The notes under the pieces: generated by a model
The model's input: the letters and a program-made list of their open reading frames with translations, nothing else
Told to the model about the DNA's origin: nothing
Databases searched by the model: none
Program-made: the position numbers and the translations under genes
Shown here: piece by piece, positions 31,222 to 39,622 of the stretch
How positions within the stretch are numbered: position 1 is the stretch's first letter
Layout: each line of letters begins with the position of its first letter
NCBI RefSeq assembly: GCF_003259905.1
Contig: NZ_QLMG01000037.1
Coordinates: 1 to 43,266, forward strand
Source of the DNA: Salipiger aestuarii
GTDB taxonomy: Bacteria; Pseudomonadota; Alphaproteobacteria; Rhodobacterales; Rhodobacteraceae
Length of the DNA stretch: 43,266 bases
Direction: 5' to 3'

Positions 31222-33045
31222 ATGGCACAGGCACCTCTTTTACAACTCTCCGATATCTCGCTGACCTTTGGGGGCGAGCCGGTCTTTTCAGGTCTTTCGT
31301 TGAACGTCCAGCCGGGCGATCGGGTGGCGCTTGTCGGGCGCAACGGCTCTGGCAAGTCGACGCTGCTGAAGGTCATGGCGGGACAGGTCGAAAGCGACAC
31401 GGGCGACCGGGTGGTCCCTTCCGGCACCACCGTGGGCTATATGGAGCAGGACCCGGATCTGTCGGGCTTTGAAACACTTGGGGAGTATGCCGCCGAGGGG
31501 CTGGGGCCGGCCGAGATGTATCTTGTCGAGGCCGCAGGCGAAGGGCTGGGGTTTGATCCTGATCGCCCTGTGGCGACCGCGTCGGGGGGCGAGCGGCGCC
31601 GTGCGGCACTGGCGCGTCTGATGGCGCGCGACCCTGATGTGATGTTGCTGGACGAGCCGACCAACCACCTTGATATCTCGGCCATTCGCTGGCTGGAGGA
31701 CGAGCTGAAGCGTACGCGCAAGGCCTTCGTGCTTATCAGCCACGACCGACGCTTTCTGGAAGAATTGACCCGCGCCACGCTGTGGATCGACCGCGGGGCC
31801 GTGCGCCGCCAGGAGCAGGGCTTCAAGGGCTTTGAGGATTGGCGCGACAAGATCTGGGCCGAGGAGGACAGCAGTCGACACAAGCTGGATCGCAAGATCA
31901 AGGCCGAAGCGAAATGGGCGGTCGAGGGGATCAGCGCGCGGCGTACCCGCAACCAGGGCCGTGTGCGTGCGCTCAAGGCGTTGCGGCAGGATCGCGCCGG
32001 CATGATCCGCCGGCAGGGCACTGCGGCGATGGAGCTGGCCTCGGCCCCGGTGTCGGGCAAAAAGGTGATCGAGGCGCAGGACGTGGCCAAGTCCTTTGGC
32101 GACAAGGTGATCGTCAGCGGCTTTTCGCTGACCGTGCAGCGCGGCGATCGCGTGGCCTTTGTCGGTCCGAACGGCACTGGAAAAACCACGCTGATCCGGA
32201 TGCTGATGGGCGAAATCCCAACCGACACGGGCAGCATAAAGCTGGGCACCAACCTGGTTCCGGCAGTGTTCGACCAGTCGCGCGCGCAGCTTGATCCGGA
32301 CATGTCCCTTTGGGAAAACCTTGTCGGGGACAAGGACATGCGCGTGTCGGGCAAGGCCGATCAGGTGCTGGTGCGGGGCGAACCCAAGCATGTTGTGGGC
32401 TATCTCAAGGAATTCCTGTTCGACGAACGCCAGGCACGCGCGCCGGTCCGGTCGCTTTCGGGCGGCGAAAAGGCGCGGTTGTTGCTGGCCAAGCTGATGG
32501 CCAGGGAAAGCAACCTTCTGGTGCTGGACGAACCGACCAACGATCTTGATGTTGAAACGCTGGATCTGCTTCAGGACATGTTGGCGGAATACGACGGCAC
32601 GGTGCTGATCGTCAGCCACGACCGCGATTTCCTTGACCGGGTCGCGACGACGACCGTCGCGATGGAAGGCGATGGCCGCGCCATTGTCTATGCGGGGGGC
32701 TGGAGTGACTATCAGACGCAGCGTGCGGCCAGAACGGCTGCTGCCGCAGGGTCAGCCCCGGCAGGCGGGGCAAAGTCGGGCAAGAGCGCGGTGGCAAGAC
32801 CGGCGGCGAAACCGGCGGGGCTTAGTTTTACCGAAAAGCACCGGCTTGAGGAACTGCCGCAGGTCCTTGCACGGCTTGAGGCCGAGATCGGCAAGCTTGA
32901 ACACTTGCTGGCGGATCCCGATCTGTTCACCCGGGAACCGGTGAAATTTCGCAAGGCAACCGAGGCATTGACCGAGCGGCAGAACAAGCTGGCCGTCTCC
33001 GAAGAGGAATGGCTGGAGCTTGAGGAAAAGGCCGAACAAGGCTGA
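31222..33045 (+). CDS. uup: ABC-F family ATPase (Uup-like)
   Basis: ABC-F proteins are soluble twin ATPases without membrane domains that act on the ribosome; Uup is linked to translation and genome stability. The 607-residue product has two ABC domains: Walker A GRNGSGKST with signature ASGGERRRA and Walker B VMLLDEPTNHLD, then Walker A GPNGTGKTT with signature LSGGEKARL and Walker B LLVLDEPTNDLD. A linker with a charged helix (HKLDRKIKAEAKWAVEGISARRTRNQGR) lies between them. The C-terminus has a Pro/Ala/Lys-rich spacer and a coiled coil (LEELPQVLARLEAEIGKLEHLL), which marks the Uup branch. ATG 31222 begins just before the first domain. Confidence 0.9.
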   Translation: MAQAPLLQLSDISLTFGGEPVFSGLSLNVQPGDRVALVGRNGSGKSTLLKVMAGQVESDTGDRVVPSGTTVGYMEQDPDLSGFETLGEYAAEGLGPAEMYLVEAAGEGLGFDPDRPVATASGGERRRAALARLMARDPDVMLLDEPTNHLDISAIRWLEDELKRTRKAFVLISHDRRFLEELTRATLWIDRGAVRRQEQGFKGFEDWRDKIWAEEDSSRHKLDRKIKAEAKWAVEGISARRTRNQGRVRALKALRQDRAGMIRRQGTAAMELASAPVSGKKVIEAQDVAKSFGDKVIVSGFSLTVQRGDRVAFVGPNGTGKTTLIRMLMGEIPTDTGSIKLGTNLVPAVFDQSRAQLDPDMSLWENLVGDKDMRVSGKADQVLVRGEPKHVVGYLKEFLFDERQARAPVRSLSGGEKARLLLAKLMARESNLLVLDEPTNDLDVETLDLLQDMLAEYDGTVLIVSHDRDFLDRVATTTVAMEGDGRAIVYAGGWSDYQTQRAARTAAAAGSAPAGGAKSGKSAVARPAAKPAGLSFTEKHRLEELPQVLARLEAEIGKLEHLLADPDLFTREPVKFRKATEALTERQNKLAVSEEEWLELEEKAEQG

Positions 33046-33061
33046 GAGCGCCGGGCTGGGA

Positions 33062-33083
33062 AAAATTTTTAGCTAAAAATTTT
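33062..33083. terminator. Perfect AT-rich palindrome, bidirectional terminator
   Basis: AAAATTTTTAG is followed by its exact reverse complement, making a 22-base perfect palindrome between the convergent uup and AbrB-type genes. Hairpin formation with A- and T-tracts on both sides suits termination in both directions. It resembles the other palindromes at 35454, 35533, 39521 and 39561. Confidence 0.7.
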
Positions 33084-33092
33084 GGTCCAGGC

Positions 33093-34172
33093 TCAACCCT
33101 CGTCCGGGCCTGTCCTGCGTGCAAACATGCCCATGAAGGTGACGGTGAACAGAATGCGCACCACATGGTGCAGGCTGACCAGCGCCGGGTTCGCCGCAAG
33201 GCTGAGCGCGATTACCGACATTTCGGTGACGCCTCCGGGCGCGTAAGCGAGGAAAAGCTGAACAAAGGGCAATTCCGTGACGCGGGCCAGCACCGACGCG
33301 AACAGTGCGCCAAGCGTCAGCATCCAGAGCACCGAAACCACACTTAGTCCCGCTGACCGGCGCAACATCGCCAGTGACATGCTGTTGAACCGCAGTCCCA
33401 GTGAGACTCCCACCACCACCTGCGCCGTGGCGATCAGCCAGAACGGCAGGTGCAGATCGACCAATCCGGTCAGCGACAGCCCTGCCGTCAAAACCAGCGG
33501 CCCGGTGATCTGACCGGCGGGCAGGCGCAGCAAGCGGCCGATCCACAGCCCCCCCAGCGCGGCCGCCAGGATCAGAGGCAGCGACATCGCGGGCAAAGGC
33601 GCGGGCGCCATAGCCGTCGCGCCCGCGGCACTGCCGACAGGATGACCCAGCCAAAGCGACAGGCCGGTGGGCAACAGCGTGATCACAAGAATGACGCGCA
33701 AAAACTGTTGGGCGGTCAGCACCGGCAGATCGGCACCGGCGCGCTCTCCCATCACAAGGCTTTCCATCAGCCCTCCCGGCATCCCGGCGTAAAAGGCGGT
33801 CGCGCGGCTGTAGCCTCCAAGCTGTTGGAAAATGACCATGTTACCCGCATGGGCCAGCAGTACGAAACCGGCCAGCGCTGTCAGGGTCAGCGCAAAATCC
33901 CCCACCTCAGCTAACAGGTCCGGCTGCACCTGCGTGCCGATCATGACCCCGATCAGCCCGATAAAGACCGTGCGCAAGCGTTCGGGAAAGCGGTAGTCGC
34001 GCAGTAAGGACTGGCCTTGAACCCCCGCGGCAAGCCCCGCGCCCCCAAGGCTGCCCAGCATGAAGGGCATCGGCAGCCCGGCCATCTGCGCACCCAGTCC
34101 GCACACCGCCCCGACCGTCAGCATGACGGCGGTCAGCCAGATGGTTCCAAGGGAAAGGGACGTGCCGGTCAT
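33093..34172 (-). CDS. AbrB-family membrane protein (ammonia-monooxygenase-like)
   Basis: The 359-residue hydrophobic protein has roughly ten membrane segments in two similar halves and matches the AbrB family (PF05145, so called after a link to aidB regulation in E. coli; older labels call it a putative ammonia monooxygenase, which is misleading). Recognisable segments are AGLPMPFMLGSLGGAG, FYAGMPGGLMESLVMGE, LPAGQITGPLVLTAGLSLTG and the second-half PFVQLFLAYAPGGVTEMSVIAL. The PGG motif occurs in both halves, as usual. Its transport substrate is unknown. It is convergent with uup and divergent from the deacetylase gene. Confidence 0.88.
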   Translation of the reverse strand: MTGTSLSLGTIWLTAVMLTVGAVCGLGAQMAGLPMPFMLGSLGGAGLAAGVQGQSLLRDYRFPERLRTVFIGLIGVMIGTQVQPDLLAEVGDFALTLTALAGFVLLAHAGNMVIFQQLGGYSRATAFYAGMPGGLMESLVMGERAGADLPVLTAQQFLRVILVITLLPTGLSLWLGHPVGSAAGATAMAPAPLPAMSLPLILAAALGGLWIGRLLRLPAGQITGPLVLTAGLSLTGLVDLHLPFWLIATAQVVVGVSLGLRFNSMSLAMLRRSAGLSVVSVLWMLTLGALFASVLARVTELPFVQLFLAYAPGGVTEMSVIALSLAANPALVSLHHVVRILFTVTFMGMFARRTGPDEG

Positions 34173-34274
34173 CGCCGGGCAACCAAGCAGAGTTTTCCAG
34201 CCGGTGCAATGGGCTGACCCTGCCATGCGCGTGACGCCTTGGCTCTGGCTGGAGGGCGCTTTAAACCTCATCCT

Positions 34275-35381
34275 ATGGAGCAGGCGCTATTTATCGGATC
34301 GAATATCTATCGGGGGTCCCGCTATGGGGCCCGCCACCCTCTTTCTATCGAACGCGTTCCCGCCGCAACCGATCTTGCGCGCCACATGGGCTGGTTGCCG
34401 CCGCATCTGTGCCGCTCCAGCCCACGGGCCAAGCCGCAGGCGCTGCACGCGTTTCACGACCCGGATTACGTCGCCGCCCTGCAAAAGGCCGAGACCGACG
34501 GCGTTGTGTCCGGCGACACGCGCGCACGCCATGGGCTAGGTACCGTGTCGAACCCGGTTTTTCCCGAGATGTACCGCCGCCCGGCCACGGCCGTCGGCGG
34601 CGGGCTACTCGCGGCGGCACTGGTGATGTCCGGAACGGCGCGGGTCGTGCACAATCCCGGCGGGGGCACGCATCACGCCTTGAAGGACCGTGCCAGCGGC
34701 TTTTGCTTTCTAAACGAGCCTGTGCTGACCATCCTTCACCTGCTGCGGCTTGGTGCGCGGCGTGTGGTATATATCGACATCGACGCGCATCACGGCGACG
34801 GCGTCGAGATCGCTTTTCACGGGTCGGAGCGGGTGCGGATGATTTCGATCCATGAAGCGCGTCGTTGGCCCTATACCGGCGCGCTTGAGGCTGACGCCGG
34901 GGGGGCGGCCTTCAACCTGCCCCTTCCGCGCGACTTCAACGACAGCGAATTTCGCCTGGCGCTGGATGAGTTCATCCTGCCCGCGACCCAGGCGTTCCGG
35001 CCCGACGCGGTTTTCCTGCAATGCGGGGCGGATGCGCTGGCCGAGGACCCACTGTCGCGGCTTGCGCTGTCCAACAACAGTCATTTCCGGGCGGTGTCCG
35101 CGCTGCGTGATCTTGCTCCAAAACTGATCGTGTCAGGCGGCGGCGGGTATAATCCTTGGACGGTTGCGCGGTGCTGGGCGGGCGTCTGGGCGACGCTGTC
35201 GGGCCGGGACATCCCCGATGCGTTGCCCGCGGCGGCGTCAGAACACCTTGGGAGGCTTTCATGGCATCGAAAGGTACGCCCGGACGCGGCTCTGCTGACA
35301 ACGCTGCGTGATATGCCGCGCGACGGGGAGATAAGAGATGAGATCCGCACAGCCGTGGCGGCGTTGCGCCGCAGGGTTTGA
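34275..35381 (+). CDS. AcuC-like histone deacetylase family protein
   Basis: The 368-residue product belongs to the zinc-dependent arginase/deacetylase fold. It has VHNPGGGTHHALKDRASGFCFLNE with the paired catalytic His, VVYIDIDAHHGDGVEIAF with the Asp and His zinc ligands, and FLQCGADALAEDPLSRLALSN with the second Asp ligand. A GGGGYNP loop with the catalytic Tyr follows. These enzymes remove acyl groups from lysines, for example on acetyl-CoA synthetase (AcuC), or from polyamines; which one is not decidable here. No acs or acuAB genes are near. ATG 34275 is chosen because similarity starts at once; the upstream codons belong to the divergent promoter region. Confidence 0.88.
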   Translation: MEQALFIGSNIYRGSRYGARHPLSIERVPAATDLARHMGWLPPHLCRSSPRAKPQALHAFHDPDYVAALQKAETDGVVSGDTRARHGLGTVSNPVFPEMYRRPATAVGGGLLAAALVMSGTARVVHNPGGGTHHALKDRASGFCFLNEPVLTILHLLRLGARRVVYIDIDAHHGDGVEIAFHGSERVRMISIHEARRWPYTGALEADAGGAAFNLPLPRDFNDSEFRLALDEFILPATQAFRPDAVFLQCGADALAEDPLSRLALSNNSHFRAVSALRDLAPKLIVSGGGGYNPWTVARCWAGVWATLSGRDIPDALPAAASEHLGRLSWHRKVRPDAALLTTLRDMPRDGEIRDEIRTAVAALRRRV

Positions 35382-35453
35382 CCGCGCATGTGGCTCGCCG
35401 GTCGTCATGTAATGCCGGGCCAGCTTGGATAAGCCCGTAGGGTCGGTGCGCAC

Positions 35454-35479
35454 GAAGATTTTTCGTCCGAAAAATCTTC
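35454..35479. repeat. Palindromic element 1 (GAAGATTTTTCG / CGAAAAATCTTC)
   Basis: Two perfect 12-base arms face each other around a two-base centre, 73 bases after the deacetylase stop. It is one of a family of similar palindromes in this window and probably forms a terminator hairpin between the convergent deacetylase and glmS genes. Confidence 0.8.
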
Positions 35480-35532
35480 ACTCGGAGGTCAGGCCGCGCC
35501 TTCGGGCGCAAGATCTTTGCCGCTGGGTGATA

Positions 35533-35558
35533 CAAGATTTTTCGGACGAAAAATCTTG
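35533..35558. repeat. Palindromic element 2 (CAAGATTTTTCG / CGAAAAATCTTG)
   Basis: Two perfect 12-base arms surround GA, six bases beyond the glmS stop on the minus strand. It is identical over all 26 bases to the element at 39561-39586. It is likely the glmS terminator. Confidence 0.85.
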
Positions 35559-35563
35559 GGCGG

Positions 35564-37381
35564 CTATTCCACCGTCACCGATTTTGCCAGATTGCGCGGC
35601 TGGTCCACGTCCGTTCCCTTGGCCACGGCGGCGTGATAGGCCAGCAACTGCGCGGGCAGCGCATAAAGCAGGGGCGCGAGGCGGCTGTCCACTTCGGGAA
35701 GGGTGATTACCTGCCAGACGCCCTCGCCAGCTTCCGCGGCGCCGGTGGCGTCGGTGATCAGGCACACCTTGCCGCCGCGCGCCATGACTTCCTGCATGTT
35801 CGACACGGTCTTGTCGAAAAGCGCATCATGCGGGGCCATGACGATCACCGGCACTGTCTTGTCAATCAGCGCGATCGGCCCGTGTTTCAGTTCGCCTGAT
35901 GCATACGCTTCCGCATGTATATAGCTGATTTCCTTCAGCTTCAGCGCACCTTCAAGCGCGAGTGGGTACATTGTGCCACGCCCGAGGAACAGCACGTCGC
36001 GCGCTTCGGAGATCTTTTGTGCGGCCGCTTCGATGCTGGCATCCCTGTCCAAGGCCGCGTTGAAAAGTCCCGGCAGGCCCCTGATCTGTGTCAGCAGGGT
36101 GGCGCGGTCCTGTACGCTCATGTGCCCGCGCGCCACTGCCGCCTCGATGGCCAGCAAAAGAAGCACGTTCAGTTGGCAGGTAAAGGCTTTGGTAGAGGCC
36201 ACTCCGATTTCAACGCCCGCGTGGATCGGCAGTGCCAGATCGCTTTCGCGCGCAATGGAAGACGTCTCGACGTTGACCACCGACAGGATTCTGTCGGCGC
36301 GCCCCTTGCAGAAGCGCAGGGCGGCAAGCGTATCTGCGGTTTCGCCCGACTGGCTGACAAAGACCGCAGTGGTTCCCGGCAGGACGGGTGGTTCGCGGTA
36401 GCGGAATTCCGACGCAATATCGACTTCGACGGGCAGGCGGGCGAGTTGTTCGAACCAGTATTTCGCGGTGAGGCAGGCGTAAAACGCGGTACCGCACGCC
36501 ACGAGCGTCAGCCGTTCGATGCGTGAAAAATCCACGCCCTGACCGGGCAGTCGGATGGTGTCGCCTTCCAGATACGCTCCGAGCGCGTCGGCCAGCACAG
36601 TGGGTTGTTCCGCGATCTCCTTGGCCATGAAGTGTTTGAAACCCGCCTTGTCGATTCGCGCCGCATCCATTCGGATCTGGCGCATTTCGCGACTGGTCTG
36701 GCGGTTCTGCGCGTCAAAGATCTGTGCCCCCGCGCGCGTGATGACGGCCCAGTCGCCCTCTTCCAGATAGGTGATCCGGTCGGTCATGGGGGCGAGCGCA
36801 ATGGCGTCCGAGCCAAGATACATCTCGCCGTCGCCATGGCCGATGGCCAGCGGAGACCCCTTGCGAGCGGCGATCATCAGGTCCTCTTCGCCGTCGAACA
36901 GGAAGGCCAGCGCAAAGGCGCCCTCCAATTGCGCCAGCGTGGCGCGCGCGGCCGCGACCGGGGTCAGGCCGGACTCAAGGTGATGGCGCGCCAGCATCGC
37001 GACGGCTTCGGTGTCGGTGTCGGTTTCGGGGTAGTGCCCCTGGGCGGCAAGCCGGGCGCGCAGGTCGCGAAAATTTTCGATGATGCCGTTGTGCACGACG
37101 GCGACGGGGCCGGATCGGTGGGGATGGGCGTTTTTTTCGTTGGGCTCGCCATGTGTCGCCCAGCGGGTATGGCCGATGCCGGCCTTGCCGGGCAGAGGGT
37201 CGTGTACCAGCCTGTCGGACAGGTTGACAAGCTTGCCCACCGCGCGGCGCCGGTCAAGCCTGCCGCCGTTGACGGTGGCGATCCCGGCGCTGTCATAGCC
37301 GCGATACTCCAGACGCTTGAGCGCCTCGACCAGGATGGGGGCCGCCTCGTGTGTGCCCAGAACTCCGACGATACCGCACAT
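35564..37381 (-). CDS. glmS: Glucosamine-6-phosphate synthase (glutamine-hydrolysing)
   Basis: GlmS makes glucosamine-6-phosphate from fructose-6-phosphate and glutamine, the first step towards UDP-GlcNAc for peptidoglycan and lipopolysaccharide. The 605-residue product begins MCGIVGV, where Cys2 is the glutaminase nucleophile. It has GYDSAGIA and GIGHTRWATHGEP in the amidotransferase domain and two SIS sugar-isomerase domains (SQSGETADTLAAL; LGRGTMYPLALEGALKLKEISYIHAEAYASGELKHGP). The conserved C-terminus is DQPRNLAKSVTVE. It starts six bases after glmU and so is co-transcribed with it. No glmS ribozyme-like sequence was seen, as expected outside Firmicutes. Confidence 0.97.
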   Translation of the reverse strand: MCGIVGVLGTHEAAPILVEALKRLEYRGYDSAGIATVNGGRLDRRRAVGKLVNLSDRLVHDPLPGKAGIGHTRWATHGEPNEKNAHPHRSGPVAVVHNGIIENFRDLRARLAAQGHYPETDTDTEAVAMLARHHLESGLTPVAAARATLAQLEGAFALAFLFDGEEDLMIAARKGSPLAIGHGDGEMYLGSDAIALAPMTDRITYLEEGDWAVITRAGAQIFDAQNRQTSREMRQIRMDAARIDKAGFKHFMAKEIAEQPTVLADALGAYLEGDTIRLPGQGVDFSRIERLTLVACGTAFYACLTAKYWFEQLARLPVEVDIASEFRYREPPVLPGTTAVFVSQSGETADTLAALRFCKGRADRILSVVNVETSSIARESDLALPIHAGVEIGVASTKAFTCQLNVLLLLAIEAAVARGHMSVQDRATLLTQIRGLPGLFNAALDRDASIEAAAQKISEARDVLFLGRGTMYPLALEGALKLKEISYIHAEAYASGELKHGPIALIDKTVPVIVMAPHDALFDKTVSNMQEVMARGGKVCLITDATGAAEAGEGVWQVITLPEVDSRLAPLLYALPAQLLAYHAAVAKGTDVDQPRNLAKSVTVE

Positions 37382-37387
37382 GGCCTG

Positions 37388-38737
37388 CTACCCCTTGGTT
37401 TGTTTTTGTTTTTTGGCACGCAGCATGTCACGCAGGGCGCGCGCCATCCCGGGCTTGTTTTCCTGACGGGCGCGCCCGATGGCAAGGTCGCCCGGAGCCA
37501 CGTTCTTGGTGACGACCGACCCCGACCCGGTCATCGCGCCGTCACCCACCGTCACCGGGGCGACCAGCATGGTGTCGGAACCGATAAACGCGTCCTTGCC
37601 GATGGTGGTGCGGTGCTTGAAAAAGCCGTCGTAATTGCAAGTGACGGTGCCCGCGCCGATGTTGGTCCGCTCACCGATGTCGGCGTCACCGATATAGGTC
37701 AGGTGGTTGGCCTTGGCGCCCGCGCCGAGATGGGCGTTCTTGATTTCGACGAAATTGCCGACACGGCTGTGCTCCGCCAGTTCGGCGCCGGGGCGCAGCC
37801 GGGCGAAGGGGCCGACGATGGCACCGCGGCTGACGTGACACCCTTCGAGATGCGAAAAGGCGCGGATGCGCGCGCCGCTTTCGATGGTCACGCAAGGGCC
37901 GAACACCACGTTCGGCTCGATCTCGGCGTCGCGCCCGATCACCGTGTCCCAAGCCAGCCAGACCGTTTCCGGGGCCTGAAGCGCCACGCCGTCTTCCATC
38001 AGGCGCAAGCGGGCGCACCGCTGAAAGGCCGCCTCGGCCTGGGCAAGTTCTGCGCGCGAATTCACCCCCAGGGTTTCGGACTCGTCGCAGGGCACGACAC
38101 CGGCGGACAGCCCGCGGGCGCGGGCGATGGCGACGATGTCGGGCAGGTAATATTCGCCTGCCGCGTTGGAATTGCCGACCTCGGCGATCAGGTCCATCAA
38201 CAGCGTCGCATCCGCGGCAACGACGCCGGAATTGCACAAGGCGATGGAGCGTTCGTCTTCGGTCGCGTCCTTGTATTCGACAATGCGCAGCAAGGCGTCG
38301 CCCTCGGTGACGAGTCGCCCGTATCGGCCGGGATCGGCCGCGTTGAACCCAAGCACGACCACGTCGTGTCGTGAACGGGCGCGCGCCATTTCTTCCAGCT
38401 TGTCCTGGCTGATGAAGGGTGTGTCGCCGTACAGCACGATGGCATCGCCGGTGAACCCGTCGAGCGCGGGGGCGGCTTGCGCGACCGCGTGGGCCGTGCC
38501 CTTTTGTTCGGTTTGAAGGACAACGCGAGTCTCGGGATCGAAATCCCGCGCAGACGCCCCGACCATGTCGGCCTCGTGCCCGGTGACGACAACCGTACGC
38601 TCCGGCGCCAGCGCCTGGCCTGCGCGCATGGCATGCCAGAGCATCGGTGCGTGGGCGATGCGGTGCAGCACCTTGGGAAGGTCGGACCCCATGCGGGTGC
38701 CCTTTCCCGCGGCAAGGATGATGAGAGCGATGCTCAT
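37388..38737 (-). CDS. glmU: Bifunctional UDP-GlcNAc pyrophosphorylase / glucosamine-1-phosphate acetyltransferase
   Basis: GlmU acetylates glucosamine-1-phosphate and then adds UMP, giving UDP-GlcNAc. The 449-residue product has an N-terminal nucleotidyltransferase domain (IILAAGKGTRM, QTEQKGTAHAV, LYGDTPFI) and a C-terminal left-handed beta-helix of hexapeptide repeats (IGRDAEIEPNVVFGPCVTI through IGDADIGERTNIGAGTVTCNYDGFFKHRTTIGKDAFIGSDTMLVAPV). It ends in the usual Lys/Gln tail. The start MSIALIILAAGKG matches the family. It is first in the glmU-glmS operon and divergent from gph. Confidence 0.97.
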   Translation of the reverse strand: MSIALIILAAGKGTRMGSDLPKVLHRIAHAPMLWHAMRAGQALAPERTVVVTGHEADMVGASARDFDPETRVVLQTEQKGTAHAVAQAAPALDGFTGDAIVLYGDTPFISQDKLEEMARARSRHDVVVLGFNAADPGRYGRLVTEGDALLRIVEYKDATEDERSIALCNSGVVAADATLLMDLIAEVGNSNAAGEYYLPDIVAIARARGLSAGVVPCDESETLGVNSRAELAQAEAAFQRCARLRLMEDGVALQAPETVWLAWDTVIGRDAEIEPNVVFGPCVTIESGARIRAFSHLEGCHVSRGAIVGPFARLRPGAELAEHSRVGNFVEIKNAHLGAGAKANHLTYIGDADIGERTNIGAGTVTCNYDGFFKHRTTIGKDAFIGSDTMLVAPVTVGDGAMTGSGSVVTKNVAPGDLAIGRARQENKPGMARALRDMLRAKKQKQTKG

Positions 38738-38773
38738 GCTGGGTTTTCCCGTTTGTGTTCTGCCTGTGCATAC

Positions 38774-38801
38774 GTTCTATCGGGTCCGCAGGCAGGAGCA
38801 A
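38774..38801 (-). promoter_or_regulatory. Candidate promoter of glmU-glmS
   Basis: On the minus strand TTGCTC and TAGAAC are separated by 16 bases, about 37 bases before the glmU start. It is in the right place for the operon promoter, with a moderate consensus match. Confidence 0.35.
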
Positions 38802-38852
38802 GCCAGCAGGCATCACGTCTGATTTCGACATATGACAGGACAAGGGCAGAAC

Positions 38853-39515
38853 ATGCGGGCGGTGATCTTCGACCTCGACGGCACGCTGGCGGACACAAGC
38901 GGCGACCTGATCGCGGCCGCGAACCGCTGTTTCGAAAGCATGGGCCAGGGCGTGCGGCTTGATCCGGTTGCCGACGCGCACACCGCGTTTCGCGGGGCGC
39001 GCGCGATGCTGGGGTTGGGGCTGCGGCGGGCAGAGGCCTTTGACACCGATCTGGTGGAGAGCTGGTACCCCCGTCTGCTGGGGTTCTACGATGAGGCGAT
39101 CGACGTGCACACGCGGCTTTATCCCGGAGCAATCGACGCGGTCCGGTCCTTGCGCGGCGCGGGTGTTCGCGTCGGCATCTGCACCAACAAGCCCGAGGCG
39201 CTTGCGCAAACGCTGCTGGCGCGCCTTGGCGTGCGCGATCTGTTCGGATCGGTGATCGGCGCCGACACCCTGACGGTCCGCAAGCCGGACCCCGCGCCCT
39301 TTGTCGCGGCGGTGCGCCGGGCGGGGGGCGATCCGGCGCGCAGTCTTCTGGTCGGCGATACCGAAACCGATCGCAAGACAGCGGCGGCGGCCGGCGTTCC
39401 ATGCATTCTCGTGACGTTTGGCCCTGACGGCGATGCGGTCAACGCGCTGTCCCCCGAGGGGCTTATCGGCGATTTCGGCGCGCTGGACGCCGAAGTTGCG
39501 CGGCTGCTGGGCTAA
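38853..39515 (+). CDS. gph: HAD-family phosphoglycolate phosphatase-like hydrolase
   Basis: The 220-residue product is a HAD-superfamily phosphatase with motif I FDLDGTLADTSGDL, where the first Asp is the nucleophile. Motif II is ICTNKPEAL, a Lys lies in RKPDPAPF, and motif III is VGDTETDRKTAAAAG. The cap insertion suits Gph, which clears 2-phosphoglycolate made by Rubisco or DNA repair; other small phosphate esters are possible. ATG 38853 is chosen because AGGACAAGGG precedes it; an ATG 21 bases upstream would add MTGQGQN. The gene is divergent from glmU, and palindromic elements follow six bases after its stop. Confidence 0.88.
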   Translation: MRAVIFDLDGTLADTSGDLIAAANRCFESMGQGVRLDPVADAHTAFRGARAMLGLGLRRAEAFDTDLVESWYPRLLGFYDEAIDVHTRLYPGAIDAVRSLRGAGVRVGICTNKPEALAQTLLARLGVRDLFGSVIGADTLTVRKPDPAPFVAAVRRAGGDPARSLLVGDTETDRKTAAAAGVPCILVTFGPDGDAVNALSPEGLIGDFGALDAEVARLLG

Positions 39516-39520
39516 GGGCC

Positions 39521-39546
39521 GAAGATCTTTCGGACGAAAGATCTTC
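39521..39546. repeat. Palindromic element 3 (GAAGATCTTTCG / CGAAAGATCTTC)
   Basis: Two perfect 12-base arms surround GA, directly after the gph stop. It differs from the other elements by a compensating change in both arms (T to C and A to G), so the pairing is conserved. It probably serves as the gph terminator. Confidence 0.85.
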
Positions 39547-39560
39547 TCTTGCGTCTCAAA

Positions 39561-39586
39561 CAAGATTTTTCGGACGAAAAATCTTG
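39561..39586. repeat. Palindromic element 4 (CAAGATTTTTCG / CGAAAAATCTTG)
   Basis: It is an exact 26-base copy of element 2 at 35533-35558 and lies 40 bases after element 3, before the DegT-type aminotransferase gene. As at the glmS locus, two elements occur as a close pair. Confidence 0.85.
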
Positions 39587-39622
39587 GGGCGGCGGCGATT
39601 GACGGGGCAGCGTGCGAAGCGC

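Noticed and set aside
33093-34172. Ammonia monooxygenase assignment for the AbrB-family gene
   Set aside because: That label is a historical misannotation of this membrane family; no catalytic features are present.
35564-37381. glmS ribozyme or riboswitch control
   Set aside because: The six-base glmU-glmS gap leaves no room for one upstream of glmS, and such ribozymes are not expected in this group.
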